DNA of 64,000 nt from Limnanthes douglasii subsp. nivea (GCA_036936605.1 JAUPFV010000003.1:143934997-143998996); one strand, 5' to 3'. Positions 1 to 10,520 are shown, numbered from the stretch's first letter. Translations and numbers: made by a program. Notes: generated from the sequence alone by a model not told the origin.

Positions 1-1319
1 TCATCTGCAGGTACCATAAGAAGAGTATTCTCTTCACTTGAAATCACTTTAGGGATGGAGTCAAAGAGATCACTGGACATAACTGCATCTTCATCACCCT
101 TACTACTAAAATAATCACAAGAAATGTTAGAAGTAAAATAGTTAACAGCTGAATTTCCAATATTGATATCATCATATAACTAAATATTGTCATGCTTGAT
201 GTCATGGATAGTATTCCGTCTTCTTTTCTTGTTAACAAATGCATTATAAAATTTAATGTTTCCATCACCTTCCTTAAGCCAAGCATTGTAGCATTTCTGC
301 CTCCAATAAACCTCCTCACATCTTAAAGCTTTAAGATGGAGGGCAGTAGCTTTCTTAAGGTTAACATTAGAATACAAACTGTTTTCTATTTGGTGAATAT
401 TGTTTAAATTGTTAACATTGTCCTCTGCCTCTTTCACTTTACTGAAAATATTTCCAAAATTGTTTGTGTTCCAAGTTTTCAAACAACTTTTTAACCTTCT
501 CATTTTAAACTAAAAAACCTCATTAGGAAGAGCATTAATGTTTTGGTTCCAATTTTGTTCAACCAACCCTTTAAAAGATTCATCAATGATCCAAGAATTT
601 AAAAACTTAAAACTTTTCTTCTTGTTAGTATTGTTATTGATTAATCTAGATGCAGAGATTAGGAGAGGGGCATGGTCAGAGCAAGTTCTGACTATGCAAA
701 TAACCTGAGTGTTGCTGAATAGGTTAGACCAGTTGTTGTTTATCATCACACGGTCTAATCTTTTCCATTTTAAGTTTTTGTTCCAGGTGAATTTGGAGCC
801 AACCATCCCAACATCTTCAAGACTACAATCATTTACAGTGTTGACAAAATCCTGGATACTGTTTTGACACACAGAGGAACAACCTATTTTCTCATCCACA
901 ACAGCTACAACGTTGAAATCCCCCATGGTAATCCAAGCTTTATTCTTATTAGAAATATTTTTAAGCTCAGACCACAGCACCTCCCTTAACTGCCTATTGC
1001 ACTTAGCATAAACCACCGATAACAGAAAGGAGTCATTAACATTAGGAATGTTAACCTCAAGAATAAGACACTGATCTTGATTAGAAAGAACCTCCATGTT
1101 AATATCACTAACCCAGAAAACCCAGACCTTGTTTGTATGATTCGAAGTGTAGTTAGGGAAGCCTAATTTAGCAGCAACATCCTTAATAACATCCAAGCTA
1201 GCCATAGGTTCTTAAATAGCAAGAATTTTCACTTTCTCCTTTAATATAATATCTTTGAATCTACTAATGGTAGATATGTTATTCACACCTCGAACATTCC
1301 AATTAAGGATATTAATCAT
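1..1319 (-). pseudogene. LINE ORF2 fragment: APE-type endonuclease plus linker, with stops
   Basis: The frame starts near 1318 with MINILNWNVRGVNN, the typical N-terminus of the L1 endonuclease. It continues with AITMGDFNVV (the GDFN catalytic motif, around 935), LEDVGMVGSKFTWNK (around 800), KRLDRVMINN and CSDHAPL (the SDH motif, around 680). This domain nicks target DNA to prime reverse transcription. Three in-frame stops are visible: near 1214 (after KILAI), near 508 (after LPNEVF) and near 179 (after KHDNI). The same frame continues through to base 1 with IPKVISSEENTLLMVPAD, so the linker before the RT is intact apart from the stop. The RT and C-terminus are outside the window. Confidence 0.82.
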
Positions 1320-1520
1320 GATCAGATAAGGACTTATACCTTTTCTTTATCCCTGAAAGATTCAGAGATTTTAGAGCTCTTTCTGTTGGTCTTTTACCTT
1401 TACTCATAGTTTTTAACTTCTTTTCAGGATATTATTGAATCCATGGTTGGTAGGACTTTTTGGTCAGTTTTCTTCCGCACAAATGCTACTACTATTAATA
1501 GACAGCTTAGAATCCATGTC

Positions 1521-1975
1521 CTAGTTGAGATTCTTTAAGGCATCAATTATATCAATATCTTCAATTTGATTTGAATTGTCATTTATAGAATCCTGCTGAG
1601 AATCATGAACCAGTTTATCATCTTTAGAAGCATGAAGATCATTGTTCGAGTCAAGACCATCCTTGCAGACTACTAAATTTCCAGAGACATTAGAATAAAT
1701 AACAGCTTTATTAACAACCAACAAATTTACTTTAGGCACATATATCTGATTGTACATAGGATTAATACTGTTATTCTTCTCCCTATTCTTGTAAACATTC
1801 ACATTATCAGTCAATAAAATTTCATTTTGATTCATTTTCTTTCCTATCTTAGTGTTTTCCTTCTCTTTTATCTTGTCCTTCTTCAAGCAATTGTCCACTG
1901 TGTCCAAGATGATAGAAATAAAAATAATAACTATGAATATTTTTATAAGTAACAGAGAGCCAGCAACCCCCATTC
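1521..1975 (-). pseudogene. LINE ORF1 C-terminal part: degenerate zinc knuckle and Lys/Asn-rich tail
   Basis: Just inside the target-site duplication the minus strand reads GCWLSVTYKNIHSYYF followed by YHLGH. This matches the 'VTYE-lP-fC-xxC-xxLGH' zinc-knuckle context of plant LINE ORF1 proteins, with the first two Cys replaced by aromatic residues. A single frameshift then leads into a frame carrying TVDNCLKKDKIKEKENTK and a hydrophilic tail that ends at 1521 with DALKNLN. That is normal for ORF1, which binds the LINE RNA. The stretch of 453 bases after the frameshift has no stop, but its apparent N-terminal hydrophobic residues come from the wrong frame of the knuckle region. Confidence 0.6.
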
Positions 1976-1980
1976 ATACC
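1976..1980. repeat. Left target-site duplication ATACC
   Basis: Five bases directly before the TG of the left LTR. The same pentamer follows the CA of the right LTR at 4670-4674. It lies inside LINE ORF1, which proves the order of insertion. Confidence 0.9.
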
Positions 1981-2359
1981 TGATGAGTCCGGATAACTTA
2001 ACCACTGCCTACTGAGATTTCCGGACAAGGGCAATTCGGACAAAAACTTGCCACTGAACTATCCGGACAGGACAAAAGTAAAAAATGACTGAACACCTTT
2101 TGACTAAGCTATATGCTAATCAGATTAATAAGTAAATGGGTCCTTAAACTTGAACCGGTTCCATAATGCGACCCGAAAGCCTATGGGTCCATAATTTAGG
2201 GTATAAATACCCCAATTACTTTCATTAATGAGGGTAATGAACATTTAATACAACTAGGCAGCTCAAATCTCTCACTACTAAACACCCAAACATTTAATAC
2301 TCTCTAAACTTTCCAAAACACTTGACAAAATTACCCTCACCTTAAAATAAACCTCACCA
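1981..2359 (+). repeat. Left LTR of the gag-only element (379 bp)
   Basis: Runs from TGATGAGTCC to CCTCACCA. Most of it is repeated at 4301-4669 with scattered substitutions. A TATAAATA box lies at 2202-2209, suitable for the element's promoter. Confidence 0.88.
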
Positions 2360-2360
2360 A

Positions 2361-2380
2361 ATTGGCGACCACAGTGGGAG
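2361..2380 (+). other. Primer-binding site
   Basis: ATTGGCGACCACAGTGGGAG follows the LTR by one base. Nearly the same sequence follows the LTR of the element at 22915 (23327-23346), so the site is conserved within this family. I do not assign the tRNA. Confidence 0.7.
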
Positions 2381-2465
2381 GAGAAGGTGCTTGAATCTAG
2401 CATTCAAAAGCAGCAAAAAAAAACCTGTTCGGATGGATCCAAACGAGTAATAAATTCCACCACCT

Positions 2466-4050
2466 TTGGTGGAGGTGGTGAGGAAAAATAATGAATACAC
2501 TACCAAAGAGCGAGATAAGTTGAGAGCTGAACTAGAAGCGTTGAGGGCCACTAAAAAGGCAGAGATTGGTTTAAAGGAAAAATCAAAGGCGTCAGCAGCA
2601 AAGACTCATTTAAGCATAAAAAGAGCCATGTCAGTTTCAAAAATTCTCACCGGTCCAAGCCGGTGGAGAGCTCAGAATCTGAGTTCTCCAATAGATCTTC
2701 GAACGAGGATGAGCTTGAGGAGTCTTTGTCATCAAACAGTGATGAGGGGAGGTCCAAAAAGAAACAAAAGCTAGTTAAAAAAGTATTCAAGAAAAAAAGA
2801 TGGGCATGGGAGACTAAAGAGGCATCTGGGAAAAGGGTCATCTCACAGCCACAGTCACAGGCATGTGGACCAACTGTTGATTGATCCCTTTTCTTTCCAT
2901 GATCAGCCAGGTATTTTTGCAACACCTAATGAAGACACAGTTTTTAGTCGTAGTCAGAATTGAAGGAAATCGTCATTGTCTGCCAAGATATTGTCCGAAA
3001 ACCTTCCTAAGAGGTTTGACAGTACTAAAATGGAGAAATACGATGAGAGCAAAGACCCGGACAACCATCTGGAACAGTTTAAAAATTTTATGATGAATTT
3101 TGATGACGATGTCAAACTTCTGTGTAGAGCCTTCTCCCAATCCTTTACGGGAAGTGCTCTGAAATGGTACAGCAGCTTGCCACAGGTTGTATCAGAAACT
3201 TCGACACATTTTGGGTTGCCTTCCGAAGGCAGTTTGTGGGGAGTAAAAAGGTGAATGGCAATAAAGCTACTATTATTCATTGTGCCCAAGAGCCAAATGA
3301 GTCACTAAAAGACTATATAAGTCGGTTCGTAAATACCAAGAATGGGTTAGCTGATTGCTTTGAGCAAGTAACAATAGCCTCTTTGAGACAAGGGATAAAC
3401 CCTAGGAATCTAGCTGATTCGGTAACAAAGAAGAAGGCCATGACCTGGGGCGGTTTGCTAAATTAGGTGGGAAAGCAAATCAAAGTGGATGAAACAAAGA
3501 AGACTAGGGTACACATATAAGTGAGGTCTTCCCCAACTGCTCCAAACCAGAACCAGTCCGGATACAAGGCCAAAGAAACCGGACAGGGGTCCCACAGGGC
3601 CAAACAGACTCGATCCCACCCAAATCCAGCTCAGAGCCAGCAGTCCAGAAATAAAGGAGGACCTTGGTTCCAACCAGATTGGTTTGCAGAGTTAAAGGAG
3701 AATATGGCAACCATTTATGATAAAACTAAAGATGAGGTTCATTTCTGGAAGCCGACAGCGCTTCAATCTCCCATGGAAAGTCGTAATATTTGTTTTTTCC
3801 AGTATCATCATAATATTGGCCGCAACAACAAAGACTGCATCGCTTTGAAACAATAGGTACAAAATCTTATTGAAAGGGGGAAGCTGGGAGCTTATGTCAA
3901 GAGAAGGAGTGGAAACAGGCCTGACAATGCTCCCCGAACAGGCCTTACGAACAACGTAGGAACATCACCTCTAGAGGGGGAAATGGTGATCCATGAAAGA
4001 TTTGATGTGGACTCAGAGTATTTGGATCCTGGTCATAACAGAGGAAGCTA
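2466..4050 (+). pseudogene. gag remnant of the gag-only element, broken by frameshifts and stops
   Basis: The order matches Tat-type gag. A coiled-coil stretch (KERDKLRAELEALRATKKAE, about 2510-2570) comes first, then a Ser/Glu/Lys-rich linker (2663-2884). The retrotransposon gag core has KMEKYDESKDPDNHLEQFKN, ALKWYSSLP and FRRQFVGSKK, then EPNESLKDYISRFVN and KKAMTWGGLLN (2976-3466). A basic linker follows, then a knuckle-like segment with NICFFQYHHNIGRNNKDC (about 3783-3840). The first Cys pair reads C-F-F-Q, so the CCHC is imperfect. At least three frameshifts or stops separate the pieces. The frame stops soon after SEYLDP near 4030, exactly where protease would begin in the full-length relative. 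Confidence 0.8.
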
Positions 4051-4056
4051 AGACAG

Positions 4057-4300
4057 TGTCCGGACTTATAAGCTTTTTTAAGTCACTTACCATAAGGGCC
4101 CAAACATCATACTATAAATACCCAACCACCAGCATTAACTATGGGTAATGAGAATTAACTGCTACCAAGCTGCTTAATCATCTCTCTACTCTCTACTCTA
4201 ACCGTTAAACACCCACACACCACCGTTAAACACCCATACACCACTTTAAAACTCCAGTTGAAATTACTAGCCTACCCTCAGGCGTTTATTATCCTCACCA
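4057..4300 (+). repeat. Divergent LTR-like segment upstream of the right LTR
   Basis: Begins TGTCCGGACTT and ends ATCCTCACCA. In between it has a TATAAATA box (4113-4120), 'ATTAACTATGGGTAATGA', 'CTGCTTAATC' and 'TCTCTACTCTCTAC', all in the same order as in the true LTR but strongly diverged. It looks like the promoter-to-end half of an LTR from a related family, joined to the right LTR without a spacer. Confidence 0.55.
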
Positions 4301-4669
4301 CGGATAACTTAACCACTGCCTACTGAGATTTCCGGACAAGGGCAATTCGGACAAAAACTTGCCACTAAACTATCCAAACAGGACAAAAGTAAAAACTGAC
4401 TAAACACCTTTTGACTAAGCTATATACTAATCAGCTTAATAAGTAAATGAGTCCTTAAACTTGACCCGGTTCTATAATTCGATCCGAAAGCCCATAGGTC
4501 CATAATTTAGGGTATAAATACCCCAACTACTTTCATTAATGAGGGTAATGAACATTTAATACAACCAGACAGCTCAAATCTCTCACTACTAAAAACCCAA
4601 ACATTTATACTCTCTAAACTTTCCAAAACACTTGACAAAATTACTCTTAGCTTAAAATAAACCTCACCA
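4301..4669 (+). repeat. Right LTR of the gag-only element, missing its first 9 bp
   Basis: Starts CGGATAACTTAACC, which corresponds to base 10 onward of the left LTR, and ends CCTCACCA before TSD ATACC (4670-4674). TATAAATA lies at 4513-4520. Confidence 0.85.
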
Positions 4670-4674
4670 ATACC

Positions 4675-4890
4675 AAATCCAACCCATATTTTATTATGAA
4701 TCTTAGCTGATACGTCCATCTCCACCAGGCCAAACACAGCATTGTTCAAGCATCTATTCTTTTCAGCAAAGTCGATATTGTAAGGAGTACCCAATGTAGC
4801 CAATATATCCTTTAAAACCTTCTTGTTATAAAGGAATTCATGAACTCTACCCGGCTTAACCCAGACCAGCGAAACAGGGGATTCATATTT
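4675..4890 (-). pseudogene. LINE ORF1 N-terminal part, DUF4283-like
   Basis: The minus strand encodes ESPVSLVWVKPGRVHEFLYN, then KKVLKDILATLGTPYNIDFA and FGLVEMDVSAKI. This is the conserved core of the DUF4283 domain (Val-Trp-Val-Lys, a Leu/Phe-Tyr segment, 'LGTP', then 'VEMDVS'), found in plant LINE ORF1 and zinc-knuckle proteins. The frame runs directly into the target site at NKIWVGFG, where the LTR element interrupts it. The open frame extends right to 4929, but that extension is SINE-like sequence and probably not original coding sequence. Confidence 0.65.
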
Positions 4891-5045
4891 AACGTTAAAA
4901 TCAGTCTGATGCACGAGCCTGTAAACCAACGCCAGAAGATAAACAACACAAGGTGAGAGACTCAGTCAAGAAAATATTAAGCAAGAACTCGAACTCATGT
5001 CATTTGGTCACAAACATATTTTATTCCGCCAATTCGACTACCCTT
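4885..5045 (-). mobile_element. SINE copy 1 (tRNA-type), partial
   Basis: On the minus strand the segment reads ACATGAGTTCGAGTTC (a B-box-like match to GGTTCGANNCC), then a shared body including TTTATCTTCTGGCGTT and GGTTTACA. The same order of blocks occurs at 63425-63630 on the minus strand. The two copies are clearly related but diverged. The 3' part of this copy merges into LINE ORF1 sequence near 4890 and lacks the tail seen in copy 2. Confidence 0.5.
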
Positions 5046-5900
5046 TTCAAGATGAAATCATTCCGGTTCACCACGATTTGGTGTTGACCTTCCTAGTATA
5101 GTAGTAGACAAATATATAGTTCAGTTGATCAACATCAAGAAAAACTTTTAATGCTAGCGTTGAGGCAGTGTATTCTGCCAATAAATCTATTGTAACGTAA
5201 GTTAAAAATCTTGGTTTAATACTACAAACACCATCTAATACCTCTTTTTTCGATGGTTTCGCTATTGTTGCAATTAATTCATGTTGTTTCGCATTTTAGC
5301 GGAACCTAATTTTCATGGTATGGTGGGAGGCTCTGCTTTGTTATAAAGAGAACGCCAAAATTGGTTCTTACAAATTAAGTAAAATCCTTATCACACAATT
5401 CAATTTCTAACCTCTCGTACTGTACAAATTATTTATTGAAGTTTAAAAAATAAGAAATAATATAATAACAAAAAAAAAACAAGATGACAACTTTTATGTG
5501 TAAAATAAAAACATAACAAATTAACCAACACGATAATTAAAAATTATAAAAGAGAATCTTAAAAAAAAAATCATCATTTGAGTCATTTTATATTTTTGTT
5601 CTACACTAGTTTTCATTTTGAATCACATATCAAAGTAGACGAGACAATGCATTTGAGAGTTATACCAAATCGAAAGTCCCCTAATCATTAAAACCTTACT
5701 TCAAATTTTATTATCCATCTTCTACTCTCGTTTAACGATCATGTTATCCTCAACTGATCACACAACTAAATCCGGCTCAGGCACTTACCATTTCAAAACC
5801 TTCAAATCTCGATAAAAGAGACTCTTTAGGAAGAAACCAAATGCACTGCAATGATAGATGAAATCGGGAAAATAACTATATAAAGAGTCGATCTTAGAGA
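5046..5900. other. AT-rich stretch without a recognisable gene
   Basis: No convincing coding region in any frame. It may contain unrecognisably decayed leader and gag sequence of the following Gypsy element, because the first recognisable gag block begins near 5925. Confidence 0.6.
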
Positions 5901-5924
5901 GTTGACTACGTAGAGCTAACCGAA

Positions 5925-6115
5925 AGTATAGCCACTATTTATTATAAAGACAAAAATTATATATTTCAAAAAACTCTAGTTATAATAAAACCTCAAAAGG
6001 AGCAAAACCAATTTTTTTTGAAAGTATCATATGATGTCGGCCATAATACAAAAAAGTGCATGGTACCCAGATAAGATATCCAAATGCTTATAAAAAACAA
6101 AAATTTGATTGACTT
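5925..6115 (+). pseudogene. gag C-terminal remnant with zinc-knuckle relic
   Basis: The translation gives ATIYYKDKNYIF and, after a stop-free gap, VSYDVGHNTKKCM. This lines up with the gag of the other elements here, which have ATIYDKTK and YHNDVGHDTQDC. The first Cys residues of the knuckle are lost. Confidence 0.55.
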
Positions 6116-6496
6116 CATCAATATCTGAGCTTTTGAAGGGCAAAATAAAATCAAATCCAAACCTAAACGGTCTAGGTTGAGACCAAAGACTATAAGAACT
6201 AAATCCCATGTAGCTCACGAAAAGGAGGAACATGCTATAGTTATTATACATAAACTTAAATATTAGCCTAAGGACTACTTGGATCCCTATCCTAAACGAT
6301 AAAAGTTGGAACCATCGTTAGGGGAGATGTATTCTCAGGAGTCACTAATTTCTAAAAAACATGCTTTTGATTTTGCGATGTTATGTCAAGGTTAGCTCTT
6401 CAATCTATACTAAACTTTATACTCGTCATTGATTTTTGTTGATGAAGACCTTCAAGAGTTAGCAAAACCTCAAAAGGATGTTATGTTCATAACTGC

Positions 6497-6818
6497 TTGC
6501 ATTTTTTATGCCCAGTAAGAAGAGTTCTTGTTGAAATATGTAGCTCGATGAACATTATAATTAAAGGAATAATTTATATAATGATGACTCTCTCTACCAA
6601 TCAGAAGCCTGAAAGGACAATGATTGACTTCACATGTGCCAGTACCTCTATGTATGGCAAGTTTGAGGCCAAATTCACCTTGGGTAAATGATATTTTAAT
6701 AATTCTAAGTTTCTTATTCATGGTTGTTATTGCCTTTGTAATGCTATTCTATGGTGATTATGGATTGATAAGATACATGTTATTAAATTCACTTTATACT
6801 AGTGACTTTGTTATATAG
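6497..6818 (+). pseudogene. Retroviral-type aspartic protease remnant
   Basis: The frame reads VEICSSMNIIIKG, equivalent to the catalytic 'VDTGSSxNIIF'; the duplicate at 10902 still has MDTCSSTDIIFKG. This is followed by SMYGKFEAKFTLGK and, after a frameshift, a segment resembling 'YNAILGRPWI'. The Gly of DTG is replaced by Cys in both copies, so the change predates the duplication. Confidence 0.55.
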
Positions 6819-7199
6819 TAGGAAACAAATTCAGAGATAAAAGGATAAATCAAACGGTCATTCGTGAGTATTATGTGACATCATATATTTGTAAAAATAA
6901 CAGTCAGAAGGGGTCTCACTTGAAGTTAAAGGAGCTGAAAATCCTAACAAGGCCCCGATTTTAGTAATTACTGGGAAGAAAACATAAGCACATGAGCTTG
7001 CTAGGGAAAGTGTTTGAAGATAGAACAATTTTCTTCGTTAGCTGCTAGCTACATCATTATTCATTTTACTAAAAACCTTGATGTCTTTCTTAGAAGCATG
7101 TATATGTGATAAGAATATTATATGATATCATTGTCCATAAACTAGCAGTCAAACAAACATAAGATAGTAACTTTCTCTTTTGAGAATTCAAAACTAATT

Positions 7200-7850
7200 A
7201 TGGCCAAATTTGCTAGGTTATCAAGTATTGGGTATATTTGCGAGTCTAGATACCATATCTGGACATCAAACTCTATTCTGGTCTGGAATAAAAATACAAA
7301 GTATCAAATACATATGGATTTTAATAATTTAAACAAGACTTATCCCACTGAACCCTTGCCAATGACGATGATAGATCAATTGGTACATTCAAATTTTGGC
7401 AACATAATTTTTTTATTCATGAACACCTATTCAGGTTACAATAAAATCCAAAAGCACCCAGTAGATCAATAAGCCACTATCTTCATCACTGATCGACACA
7501 TGCATTAGTATCTTATCATGTCATCCAGATTAAAAAATATGAGGGATATTAACCAAAAATTTGTCAATAAAGCGTTTACTAGTTAGATTGATCAAAATAT
7601 GGAGGTATAAGTTTAGAACATGCTTTTGGAGAGTCCAATGATGTTGATCATATCAAATATTTAATGGAGTCATTCAAGAACATGGGTGTCATTAACTTGA
7701 GGTCAAATCAGAGAAGTCTGCTTTTGGGTTTTGTTTAGGAAATTTTTTAGATTATCTTCTCATTGAAAAAATGGTATATATGCAAACTCATCTATGTTGG
7801 AAGCCTCAACATCCATGCACTCTCATAGATAAGTAAAAGAAGTCCAGGTT
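7200..7850 (+). pseudogene. Reverse transcriptase remnant
   Basis: The frame carries ARLSSIGYICESRYHIWTSN, then a YQIHMDFNNLNKTYPTEPLP block (the 'xxVDFRDLNKACPKDxFPLP' equivalent) and NTYSGYNKIQ ('DAYSGYNQI'). Later blocks, such as FLGYxIS, appear in other frames. The YVDD motif was not recovered. Confidence 0.7.
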
Positions 7851-7917
7851 TTGTTCATAAGACTATCAACCTTGAAAAGGTTTATATCATGATTTTTGGG
7901 CATATGTTTCTATTTCT

Positions 7918-8199
7918 TTGTCAGAGGTTCTTTCAAAGCCCTCACTATGTGAGAATCTTTATATCTACCTTATCAACTTTAATTATGTTTCCAGTTTTGT
8001 GCTAGTTAAAAAGCTAGACAGAAGTTTGAAACTAATCTATTATGTGAGGAGTAGTCTTTTAGATGTAAAAACGAATTACCTTCAGTTAGAGAACTTAACA
8101 ATCGTCTGGGTCGTAACAGCTAGAAATGTTCATACTACATGGCCATTATATTATTTTCTGAACTTCCTTCTCACTTCAGATTGTATAGAAAAATTATGA
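7918..8199 (+). pseudogene. RNase H (first copy) remnant
   Basis: Contains LSKPSLCENLYIYL, VSSFVLVKKLDRSLKLIYYV, RSSLLDVKTNYLQLENL and VVTARNVHTTW. This is the usual 'LSKPxxGexLxLYLAVSxxAVSSVLVRE...PIYYVSKxLxDAETRYxxLEKLALALVxAARKLRPYF' pattern of Ty3/Gypsy RNase H. Confidence 0.75.
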
Positions 8200-8449
8200 T
8201 ATTCTAGGTCGTTTTACTTGTTAATGAATGAAACTAGGAGACTTCGACATATTTTATGATCTATGGACGGTCACTAAGGCGCTAACCATGGTGGACTTCT
8301 TAATTGAGTTCCATACTAAAATACCATATCATACTCATTACAGTCTAGATCCATAGTAGATAGTACGAACATATGGTAGGTAAAGTGCTCCAGGTTGTAA
8401 TGATGGAATTCAGGTGACCACCCTTTCGGGAAAATCTATGCATCTAGTT

Positions 8450-8660
8450 ATAAGTTTTGGTTTTCAAACTTTTAATAAGGAGGATGAATATTAAGAAATA
8501 GTCTATGGTCATCGAATAGCTTAGATTGGTGGGGTAAAAAGGATGAAGTTACTTAGTGATTCCCAATTGATGGTACATCACGCCCTCAGATAAGCAGAGA
8601 CCTACAAACAACTAGTGGGTGAATTTGAGGTAGTATATTTTGAACAAGTTTTCAGGTTCG
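8450..8660 (+). pseudogene. Second (archaeal-type) RNase H remnant
   Basis: Translation across 8455-8640 gives SFGFQTFNKEDEY, then VYGHRIA and GGVKRMKLLSDSQLMVHHAL. The last matches the 'LRLAxxxGVxxLxxxSDSQLVVxQ' core of the extra RNase H that marks the Tat lineage. Interrupted by stops. Confidence 0.6.
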
Positions 8661-8899
8661 AGAACTCTGTGTTCGACTCTTCGGTTGTGCTGGTATGATC
8701 AGATGTAGTCTCATGTATAATATTACAAGAAATCTCATTGATAGAAGATGGTTTGTACCCCTCCCTTCCCCCAACGATAATATAGACGAGGTCAATATTA
8801 TTCATTCCAAAGTATATTAGTGTATGCCAATATGGAATTATAATTTATCTGAGATTTTTCTAAGCGGAAAAATTAAATCCTGTAGCTAAAGAAGAGGTG

Positions 8900-10042
8900 T
8901 AGCGGATATATTTTATTAAAGGGGGATATGTATCATCGAAGTATATACAACCCCAACCTTTGATGCTTGGGACCAGATGAGTCATATTATGGGCTATATG
9001 GACGTCATGATAGATGAGTTCCGCATATTGTGGGCACATAAACTTGCTAAGAAAAATTATATTACCAGGTTAATACTAACCTATTGTAGGTGTCTAAGCC
9101 AAATATATGGTTACGAAATACGACACTTGCCAGCATTGTGCTAATATTATGCATAGATCAAAGGTACCATAGAAACGATGAATGAAACTTTACCTTTTGG
9201 CTGTTGGAGACAAGTTGTGATCAACCTTATTCTTAAAGCTCAAAGAGGCCGACAATATATCTTTATAGAAGTATAATACGTTTCTAAATCAGTCGAGGCA
9301 GAGTCCCTATGAAGGATAAAGGCAAAATAAGTATCAAGTTTATAAAATAATATACTGGTTGTAGGTTTAAAATGTTAAAGTTGATTGCCCTAAATAATGT
9401 CATGCGATTTCAAAATTTTCAAGTTGCTTCTTTTTGCTGAACATGAGGCATCTAGTAACAATTTTTACCCCCATTCCATCCTCAAGATAATAGATAATTC
9501 AAACTCAAAAACAGAAGCTTGATTGATGGGTTCCGTAAAATCTTAGAATGCTCGACTATAAGTGGCACAATTTCTTATAGGATGTGATTAAGGCTTATCA
9601 TACTTCCCCCCTCATAAAAACAACAAGATGAGAACTATTTTTCTTAGTGTATGACATAGATGAAGTCGTCATAGCAAGGGAAATTCTTCCATCGTTCAAG
9701 TTTTTAAATTATACAGAAGATGAAAACAATGAAGAAATGAGATTTGGGCTAGATCTATTAGAAGAGAAGCAGACTAAGACACATTTATGTTTTCAAAACT
9801 ATCATATTTTAATGAGAAGTCCATATAACTATAAGTTGCACCAATGTATCTTTCAAGTTGATGACGGAGTCTTAAGGAATTTATTCCAACACACTAAATA
9901 TCCAACTATAAATGAATTAAAAAATAAATCATGCAAGGTTCGACACACCAAACCCACTACAAAAGAAATGGTCGAACATATAGGTTCGACCTCCCTAGTC
10001 GAGACTGACCACCTTCTAGGATGGCTCAGACCTTTTAGTTGA
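8900..10042 (+). pseudogene. Integrase remnant, C-terminal domain best preserved
   Basis: The N-terminal half is barely readable. The stop-free end (9647-10042) has YDIDEVVIAREILPSFKFLN, then NNEEMRFGLDLLEEKQTKTH and QCIFQVDDGVLRNLFQHTK. These correspond to 'GxDAVIPxEI', 'NEExLRxxLDLLEEKRExAxLR' and 'FxVGDxVLRK' near the end of Gypsy integrases. It ends just before the region that carries the antisense ORF. Confidence 0.7.
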
Positions 10043-10187
10043 AATTAACATGCAATAAAGAGAATAAATTAAATGGAAAAAATCGGATAACATATCTAAC
10101 CTTCAAAGGAACAAGCTATTTATCTCAGCAACCCTAAAGCTCTAGTACTTATATTAAAAACACAAAAATAAAATAACATGCGCTCTG

Positions 10188-10250
10188 GCCTTTCAAGGAC
10201 TCTGGTTTAAACAAATAAACAATAAGTACCTTAGCCTTAGAAGGACTTTT
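10188..10250. repeat. Two small hairpin units, GCCTT..AAGGACT type
   Basis: GCCTTTCAAGGACTCT starts at 10188 and GCCTTAGAAGGACTTTT starts at 10234. Two very similar units occur at the same place of the element at 22915-32581 (29699 and 29755). They lie between integrase and the end of the antisense ORF in both elements. Confidence 0.5.
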
Positions 10251-10329
10251 GGGTTCAAAATATACAAACTTTTCCTTCATCTTCCAATGATTCTAGTTTG
10301 GAGAAGCTAAAATACAAATAAAACAAAAT

Positions 10330-10520
10330 AAAAAATGACACCTAGTCAATCTTCGCTTGATATTGTTTCTCTTTGGCCTTGACAATTTCGTCCACCTAGT
10401 TGACTTTGGCCACTTAGTTCTTCTTTTTGGTTTCGGTCATAATATCTTCCTTAGTGGTAGTATTTTCCAAGGTTCCTATGACTTCGATCTCAACAAAGGT
10501 AGGGTCAACATGGATTTTTA
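10330..10520 (-). pseudogene. C-terminal remnant of the element's antisense ORF
   Basis: The minus strand reads HVDPTFVEIEVIGTLENTTT, KEDIMTETKKK and VDEIVKAKEKQ, with two stops. This is a charged, Lys/Glu-rich tail like the C-terminus of the antisense ORF in the element at 22915-32581. The N-terminal half of the same ORF is at 13070-13560, beyond the duplicated block. Confidence 0.45.

Larger units (their letters stand above)
1981..4669 (+). mobile_element. Non-autonomous, gag-only LTR retrotransposon (Ty3/Gypsy, Tat-like) inserted in the LINE
   Basis: The element is about 2.7 kb, flanked by TSD ATACC, with a left LTR starting TGATGAGTCC and a right LTR ending CCTCACCA. Only gag-derived sequence lies inside; there is no protease, RT, RNase H or integrase. 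Its gag is closely similar to the gag of the larger element at 22915-32581 and the primer-binding site is almost the same, so that type of element could have supplied enzymes in trans. The 3' end is unusual: a divergent LTR-like segment (4057-4300) directly precedes a right LTR that lacks its first nine bases. Confidence 0.85.
1..4890 (-). mobile_element. Decayed LINE (L1-type non-LTR retrotransposon), split by an LTR element and running off the left edge
   Basis: Read on the minus strand, the order is an ORF1-like DUF4283 region (4890 to 4675), an inserted LTR element (1981-4669), the rest of ORF1 with a zinc-knuckle-like segment (1975 to 1521), then ORF2 with an APE-type endonuclease (1319 to about 510) and the start of the linker towards reverse transcriptase (to base 1). 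Removing 1981-4674 restores reading across the target site. The reverse transcriptase would lie beyond the left edge. Several in-frame stops and at least one frameshift make it a dead copy. The 5' end at about 4890 abuts SINE-like sequence, so the LINE is probably 5' truncated there. Confidence 0.8.
6211..9133 (+). repeat. Direct repeat A: protease to integrase segment
   Basis: This stretch begins AATCCCATGTAGCTCACG and ends near ACGACACTTGC. It is matched by 10606-13069, block by block, with many substitutions and with deletions in the second copy. Shared landmarks include GATGATAGATCAATTGGTAC (7367/11667), TTAGTGATTCCC (8552/12461) and AACTAGTGGGTGAATTT (8609/12554). Confidence 0.8.

Noticed and set aside
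4890..4929. N-terminal extension of the LINE ORF1 frame
   Set aside because: This part aligns with the SINE body, so the open frame is accidental.
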